Assembly: GCA_026770585.1 (NCBI GenBank)
Contig: MU646460.1
Span: forward strand, 467,443 to 494,734
Source: Baffinella frigidus
Lineage: Eukaryota > Cryptophyceae > Cryptomonadales > Baffinellaceae
Length of the DNA stretch: 27,292 nucleotides
Direction: 5' to 3'
Made by a program: the position numbers and the translations under genes. The notes beneath the pieces were generated by a model that was not told where the DNA came from, made no database searches, and was given only the letters and a program-made list of their open reading frames with translations. Below are positions 26,181 through 27,292 of the stretch, in pieces. Every line of letters starts with the position of its first letter. Position 1 is the stretch's first letter.

Positions 26181-26383
26181 GTCTCTCTGTCTCTCTGTCT
26201 CTCTCGCTCTCTGTCTCTGTCTCTGTCTCTGTCTCTGTCTCTGTCTCTCTCCCTCTCTCTCTCTCGCACCTGCTCCGGGAACTTGGAGAGCGAAAGATGG
26301 GAGAGGTCGAGCTCCATCGTCTTGCGCGACGTCGTGTACATGTGGAGGTAGTGGATCGTCTCGTGGTCGCCCCTCTCAATCAC
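18968..26383 (-). CDS. Leucine-rich-repeat protein, SHOC2/PIRL-like (spliced, 5' partial)
   Basis: Eleven exons on the - strand total 1347 nt (449 codons including TAG), so all phases close. After a short lead (VIERGDHETIHYLHMYTTSR) come 18 full leucine-rich repeats and one broken one, each 23 residues, with the pattern LxxLxLxxNxLxxLPxxIGxLxx. Examples are LRVLDVSENKLASLP and LKVLTLSNNQLASLP. Every inferred junction keeps the period of 23, which independently supports the splice sites. Repeats of this kind (SHOC2, plant PIRL, LRRC40) are intracellular, protein-binding horseshoes; the binding partner cannot be told. There is no signal peptide, membrane segment or kinase domain in the part seen. 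The start codon and any N-terminal domain lie to the right of 26383. Confidence 0.88.
19181..19314 (-). other. LRR intron before the last exon, with part of a family Q repeat
   Basis: 19237-19295 is the left part of family Q (GTGAGCCTCGGTCGGACAGG). Next to the acceptor the sense strand reads AACCCGAAACCTGAAAGCC, degenerate CCCGAAA repeats. Confidence 0.8.
19315..19413 (-). CDS. LRR gene exon
   Basis: Acceptor AAAGCAG|GTGCTG, donor CTCGCG|GTCATC. The 33 codons begin VLNLDGNRLTLLPAEIAGMT and end HDNQLA, phase 0. Confidence 0.92.
19414..19694 (-). repeat. TTTAGGG (sense CCCTAAA) intron with family Q right end
   Basis: The intron is almost wholly CCCTAAA, CCATAAA and CCCGAAA units on the sense strand. 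19502-19528 (CTCCCAAGCGGGGTCTCAG) is the right part of family Q. Confidence 0.9.
19695..19788 (-). CDS. LRR gene exon
   Basis: Acceptor ACCGCAG|GATGGG, donor CTCATG|GTCGCG. It completes a Glu codon, then 31 codons beginning MGSMSALTELLLDGNQLSTV and ending GNLTELM. Confidence 0.92.
19812..19878. repeat. Family R repeat, copy 1
   Basis: GGGACAAAAGTCGAGCGTGG and AAGCAAAAGTGGAACCTCTG are shared with 21396-21460. Function unknown. Confidence 0.8.
19930..20011 (-). CDS. LRR gene exon
   Basis: Acceptor GACGCAG|GGCTCC, donor CCCGA|GTAACC. The codons LPPEVAQLSALKRLAISNNE and LAAMPP stand between two split codons. Confidence 0.9.
20073..20112 (-). repeat. Decayed copy of the exon 19930-20011 start
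   Basis: GGGCTCCCTCCCGAGGTAGC on the - strand copies the exon start GGGCTCCCGCCCGAGGTGGC. Its acceptor has changed from GCAG to GCAT, so it cannot be used. Confidence 0.82.
20113..20704 (-). repeat. Telomere-like and derived minisatellite arrays in the LRR intron
   Basis: 20113-20230 and 20268-20350 are TTTAGGG/TTCAGGG arrays. 20480-20700 is a different array of about 40 bp units (AGGGTCAGGGTTGAGGGTGT, AGGGCGGAGGGCG) in four to five copies. All are C-rich on the sense strand of the gene. Confidence 0.9.
20705..20753 (-). CDS. LRR gene micro-exon
   Basis: Only 49 nt: acceptor CATCCAG|GAGTGC, donor CTCAAAG|GTTCAG. It reads ECFSLQRLGLANNKLK plus one base. The 23-residue period requires it between the exons at 21755 and 20011. 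Confidence 0.9.
20754..20945 (-). repeat. TTTAGGG array directly at the micro-exon acceptor
   Basis: More than 20 TTTAGGG units; on the sense strand they read CCCTAAACCCTACATCCAG straight into the acceptor. Confidence 0.95.
21031..21176. mobile_element. Family Y element, copy 2
   Basis: CTCGGGAGATAACTGAACCA and TGATTCAGCTATCTTCCGAG are inverted ends. The interior has CCAATTTCTCCTATGCAAC and TACTATGCCCTAA, the reverse of motifs in copy 3 (23739). Confidence 0.85.
21396..21460. repeat. Family R repeat, copy 2
   Basis: GAGACAAAAGTCGAGAGTGC...AAGCAAAAGTGGAACCTCTG, as at 19812-19878. It directly adjoins the duplicated exon end at 21469. Confidence 0.8.
21469..21528 (-). repeat. Duplicated 3' end of an LRR exon with donor
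   Basis: This 60 bp copy of 21751-21810 has one change. On the - strand it reads VELHSNENEITTVPPSIK followed by the donor GTTATCC. A family CC element lies between the copies. Confidence 0.93.
21540..21750. mobile_element. Family CC element, type 1, inserted at the donor of an LRR exon
   Basis: Ends CCACTCGAGGCTGGAAATG and CATTTCTAGCCTCGAGTGG; central palindrome CGGGCGGAATTCCGCCC. The terminus starts 4 bp after the exon boundary at 21755. Confidence 0.92.
21755..21970 (-). CDS. LRR gene exon (longest)
   Basis: Acceptor GCTTCAG|GTGATC, donor ATCAAG|GTTACC. The 72 codons begin VICTLTALTDLRLERNELTV and include LRVLDVSENKLASLPRTIGN, ending VPPSIK. The donor GTTACC lies in the edge of the family CC insertion. 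Confidence 0.93.
21971..22126 (-). repeat. (GA)n tract between two copies of the acceptor
   Basis: GCGTCAGCGTGCAGATCACC occurs at 21954-21973 (real acceptor) and 22093-22112. Between them is a GAGAGA/GAGC array, which is a pyrimidine tract on the sense strand. Confidence 0.88.
22127..22231. mobile_element. Family Q repeat, copy 2 (full)
   Basis: TGTGAGCCTCGGTCGGACAG to CCTAAGCGGGGTCTCACA, with short inverted ends TGTGAG/CTCACA. It contains CTCGCTGGGCCGGCGCGGCC. Confidence 0.85.
22264..22394 (-). CDS. LRR gene exon
   Basis: Acceptor CCACCAG|GCAACT, donor CCCTCG|GTACGC. The codons include NCGELLTLDLSHNRITSMHA and end LFASVPS. An earlier GT (after FAS) is possible but would shorten one repeat to 20 residues, so I choose the later one. 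Confidence 0.9.
22366..22535 (-). repeat. Repeated acceptor pieces of exon 22264-22394
   Basis: GCAGCTCGCCGCAGTTGCCTG at 22377-22397 recurs at 22469-22489, and CCTGGTGGTGAGCACGG-type sequence at 22394, 22697 and 22780. The first 16 or more bases of the exon thus exist at least twice. Confidence 0.82.
22538..22690. mobile_element. Inverted-repeat element with ACTACACA core
   Basis: TCTCATATGAAAACGGTTTT / AAAACCGCTTTCACTTGA arms, with inner ATTACTACACACATG and GCTGTGTAGTAAAT. Related to the family M and 23352 elements. Confidence 0.85.
22838..22911 (+). mobile_element. Family S element, copy 2
   Basis: ATCACTCAACTCAAGGCTCA and GGACCTGTGTCGAGAGTACT are followed by an AAAGAAGAAGAGAAG tail. It lies antisense to the LRR gene. 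A target duplication is not clear. Confidence 0.78.
22912..23351. repeat. Segmental duplications and a hairpin in the LRR intron
   Basis: The unit GATGCAGCGGGGTTGAG, AACCACGCACTGACTGG, CCTCATCGGGCAGCGGCGGG is present at 22914-22985, in part at 23093-23133 and 23180-23214, and its right part at 23308-23337. A hairpin (23222-23304, CTAGAAAAGG...CCTTTTCTAACG) splits one copy. GGGGGGGACCGAT at 23002 copies the donor region of the next exon (23517). Confidence 0.8.
23352..23513. mobile_element. Inverted-repeat element, TIR AGCTTTATCCGG
   Basis: AGCTTTATCCGGGGAAACC and GGTTTCTCCGGATAAAGCT are the ends. Inside are TTTCATTTGATGGCAACGAA and its inverse, and ACTACACAATTCG / TTTGTGTAGTAC. Confidence 0.92.
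23527..23610 (-). CDS. LRR gene exon
   Basis: Acceptor GCGCAG|TGCCGC, donor CCATCG|GTCCCC. The codons PPGIGSMPGLRDLLLDNNAL and SFLHPAI stand between two split codons (Val, Gly). Confidence 0.92.
23739..23883. mobile_element. Family Y element, copy 3
   Basis: TCATCTCGGAAGATAACTGA and CAGTAATCTCTCGAGATGA are the ends. The interior has AATAGGAGAAATTAGTTAGG as in 1254-1280. Confidence 0.9.
23916..23997. repeat. Short tandem repeat, ~20-22 bp units
   Basis: Four units of the type TGCAAATCGGCTGATTT (TACAAATCGGCTAATTT, TACAAATCGGCCGATTT). Confidence 0.9.
24055..24201. mobile_element. Family M element, copy 1
   Basis: ATCTCATCCGGACGAGTATT and its counterpart CACCGCGATGAGAT form the ends. Inner arms TTATGATAAATACG and CGTATTTATCATAA, then TTTACTACACAAATG and ATGTGTGTAGTAAA. 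Confidence 0.92.
24226..24334 (-). CDS. LRR gene exon
   Basis: Acceptor GCTGCAG|GTGACA, donor CCCAAG|GTAAAC. The 36 codons begin VTTLDLSANRLSELPGAIGG and end NNRLTQ, plus one base. Confidence 0.93.
24362..24575. mobile_element. Inverted-repeat element next to an LRR exon acceptor
   Basis: CTACTGAAAAGCCCCACCCC and GGGGTGAAGCTTTTCAGTAG are inverted arms. Outside it, CCAGCGTTGTCACCTGC (24322-24338) and CCAGCGTTGCCGCCTGC (24581-24597 region) repeat the exon start and acceptor. Confidence 0.8.
24736..24913. mobile_element. Family M element, copy 2
   Basis: ATCTCATCCGGACGAGTATT and AATACTCGCCGCGATTAAAT ends; inner palindromes TTTTCCGAAAATACG. ATTACTACACAATG and CCGTGTAGTAATT core. Just left of it ATCCGAATG-type units repeat (24640-24705). 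Confidence 0.9.
25091..25246 (-). CDS. LRR gene exon
   Basis: Acceptor CCCAACAG|GTGCTG, donor AACTCG|GTGCAA. The 52 codons begin VLELQDLQRLTLKDNRIANL and end EIGALNS. The first 18 codons and the acceptor are duplicated at 25447-25534. Confidence 0.93.
25293..25450. mobile_element. Family E element, copy 1, between two copies of an LRR exon start
   Basis: CGGAATTTCAGC and GCTGAAATTCCG are perfect 12 bp TIRs. The right terminus runs straight into the duplicated exon piece at 25447. A second, inverted copy is at 3480-3634. Confidence 0.9.
25447..25534 (-). repeat. Duplicated acceptor and 5' part of an LRR exon
   Basis: This 88 bp copy of 25193-25280 reads VLKLQDLQRLTLKDNRIA after an intact CCGAACAG acceptor, but then runs into the E element and meets a stop. 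Use of this acceptor would truncate the protein. Confidence 0.93.
25830..26009. mobile_element. Family P palindromic element, copy 5
   Basis: Arms as in copy 1, but with AATGGGGTAGTTAGGCCTAC present twice in tandem in the left arm (25848 and 25872). It ends GGCCGTTAGCCTAT. Confidence 0.9.
26131..26268 (-). repeat. (CT)n / (CTCTGT)n microsatellite directly after an LRR donor
   Basis: The donor GTGCGAGAGAGAG leads straight into it. The purine-rich strand is the sense strand. Confidence 0.95.
26270..26383 (-). CDS. LRR gene, first exon seen in the window
   Basis: Acceptor CCTTCGCAG|GTGATT, donor GAGCAG|GTGCGA. The 38 codons read VIERGDHETIHYLHMYTTSR then KTMELDLSHLSLSKFPEQ, the first LRR. Exon start in phase 0 with no Met at its edge, so earlier exons must exist. 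Confidence 0.88.
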
Positions 26384-26423
26384 CTGCGAAGGGTGCACGC
26401 TTCAGTCTTCAGGCTTACGTTCA

Positions 26424-26515
26424 CAGGACAATGGACTAAAAATGGGGTAGTTAGGCCTACGGAATTGCCTACCGTAGGCCGTAGGGCTCCTATGACCAAA
26501 AGGTCCTAGGATTTT
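26424..26515. mobile_element. Family P element, copy 6, left half only
   Basis: GGACAATGGACTAAAAATGG, then GGTAGTTAGGCCTACGGAAT; it stops after GTCCTAGGATTTTGG, so the right arm is missing. Confidence 0.82.
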
Positions 26516-26549
26516 GGCCGCAGACACGTCCAGCGTCAGCCTTCATGCT

Positions 26550-26830
26550 TTAGGGTTTAGGGTTTAGGGTGTACGGTCTAGGGTCTAGGGTTTATGGTTC
26601 AGGGTTTAGGGTTGAGGGATTATGGGGGAGTGTAAAGCGGCTGCGCGGGGCGTGTCTGACTAAACCCTAAGCCCTCATGGGTGAGTGTAAAGCGGCTGCG
26701 AGGGGCGTGTCTCACTAAACCGTACGCCCTAATACGGGAGTGGAGGCTGTCTCACTAGCCTGTGGGACGAGATAGGGCGCTGAGTGATCCGGGAGGGATG
26801 GTGTAGGTCGGAGCACGCCAACAAGCTTCT
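26550..26830. other. Upstream flank of the seen LRR exons: TTTAGGG tract and duplicated unit
   Basis: TTTAGGG-type repeats (26550-26625), then GAGTGTAAAGCGGCTGCG and GGGGCGTGTCT repeated at 26630 and 26682. No exon recognised. TGACGCTGGACGTGTCTG on the - strand (26521-26540) resembles an LRR coding piece but is too short to call. Confidence 0.6.
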
Positions 26831-26840
26831 AAACATCACG

Positions 26841-27005
26841 ATTTCATCCGGAAGAGTATTCATAATGAATACAATTTCGGGGATCTCCGATCCGATTCCG
26901 GTGTATCTTGAGGCTCTAAATGAAGTTTAGATAGACGACTGTCTTATTTCTACCCTCAAGATACACCAAAGTCGTATTCATTATGAATACTCGGCGGGAT
27001 GAGAT
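26841..27005. mobile_element. Family M element, copy 3
   Basis: ATTTCATCCGGAAGAGTATT and AATACTCGGCGGGATGAGAT ends; inner CATAATGAATAC and GTATTCATTATG, then GTGTATCTTGAGG and CTCAAGATACACC. ACATCACGAT recurs outside it (26833 and 27021). This copy lacks the ACTACACA core. Confidence 0.88.
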
Positions 27006-27021
27006 TCTGACTCGTAATATG

Positions 27022-27292
27022 CACATCACGATGGGCTGTAGTCTCGGTCTTCGGGTTTCGAGTTTCGGTTGGCTGTAGTCTCGGTTTTCGGGTTTCGAGT
27101 TTCGGGTTTGACACTTCGGCGGGGGGCGAGCGGAGCGGGTTGAACCCTACATCCTAAATCCTCAACCCTCAACCCTAAACACCTCGGCAGGAGGCGAGCG
27201 GAGCGGGTTGTTCTGGGTTTCGGGTTTCGAGTTTCGGGTTTCGGTTGGCTGTAGTCTCGGGTTTCGGGTTTCGAGTTTCGGGTTTCGGTTGG
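27022..27292. repeat. TTTCGGG / TTTCGAG tract with a ~45 bp unit at the window edge
   Basis: GGCTGTAGTCTCGG and GGTTTCGAGTTTCGGGTTT recur at 27033, 27070 and 27246, and GGCGAGCGGAGCGGGTTG at 27124 and 27192. No coding signal. Confidence 0.85.

Overview
This is nuclear DNA of a eukaryote. GC-rich coding pieces of 49-316 bases are separated by introns of up to several kilobases, nearly all of them GT-AG, and those introns are crowded with short mobile elements, perfect hairpins and plant-type telomere-like repeats (CCCTAAA, with CCCGAAA variants). The repeat type and the gene content fit a microalga or other protist. A large-genome green flagellate (prasinophyte type) is my guess, but nothing here fixes the taxon. 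I see no rRNA, tRNA, CRISPR or prokaryotic operon.

Two protein-coding genes face each other tail to tail. Gene 1 (+ strand, from before base 1 to the TAG at 14649-14651) encodes the C-terminal half of NAA25/MDM20, the TPR-type auxiliary subunit of the NatB N-terminal acetyltransferase. I reconstruct 12 exons; one small exon between 6922 and 8151 is still missing, because the reading phases do not join there. Gene 2 (- strand, 26383 down to the stop at 18970-18968) encodes a leucine-rich-repeat protein of the SHOC2/PIRL type. Its 11 exons join into 448 codons of about 18 repeats, each exactly 23 residues long, so the repeat period itself checks every splice site. Its 5' end lies further right, probably outside the window.

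The 4.3 kb between the stop codons (14652-18967) and the introns hold at least a dozen families of short non-autonomous elements. Family I (~130 bp, ten copies, no terminal inverted repeats) makes target duplications of 10-16 bp. Three of its insertions form the acceptors of NAA25 exons 5, 7 and 11, and intron 6 is made entirely of one family I copy with nested insertions: one target copy gives the GT donor and the other gives the AG acceptor. This is the expected structure of an introner, an intron-making mobile element.

A second pattern is unusual. At least six times, an exon edge with its splice site is repeated as a 53-95 bp direct duplication on the two sides of a hairpin or terminal-inverted-repeat element. 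Several otherwise different inverted-repeat families also share an internal ACTACACA...TGTGTAGT motif pair. The telomere-like arrays lie mostly with CCCTAAA on the sense strand of both genes although the genes run in opposite directions, and they often end right at splice acceptors.

Family names used below (I, S, P, CC, Y, M, E, T, Z, Q, R, U, V, W) are my own labels.
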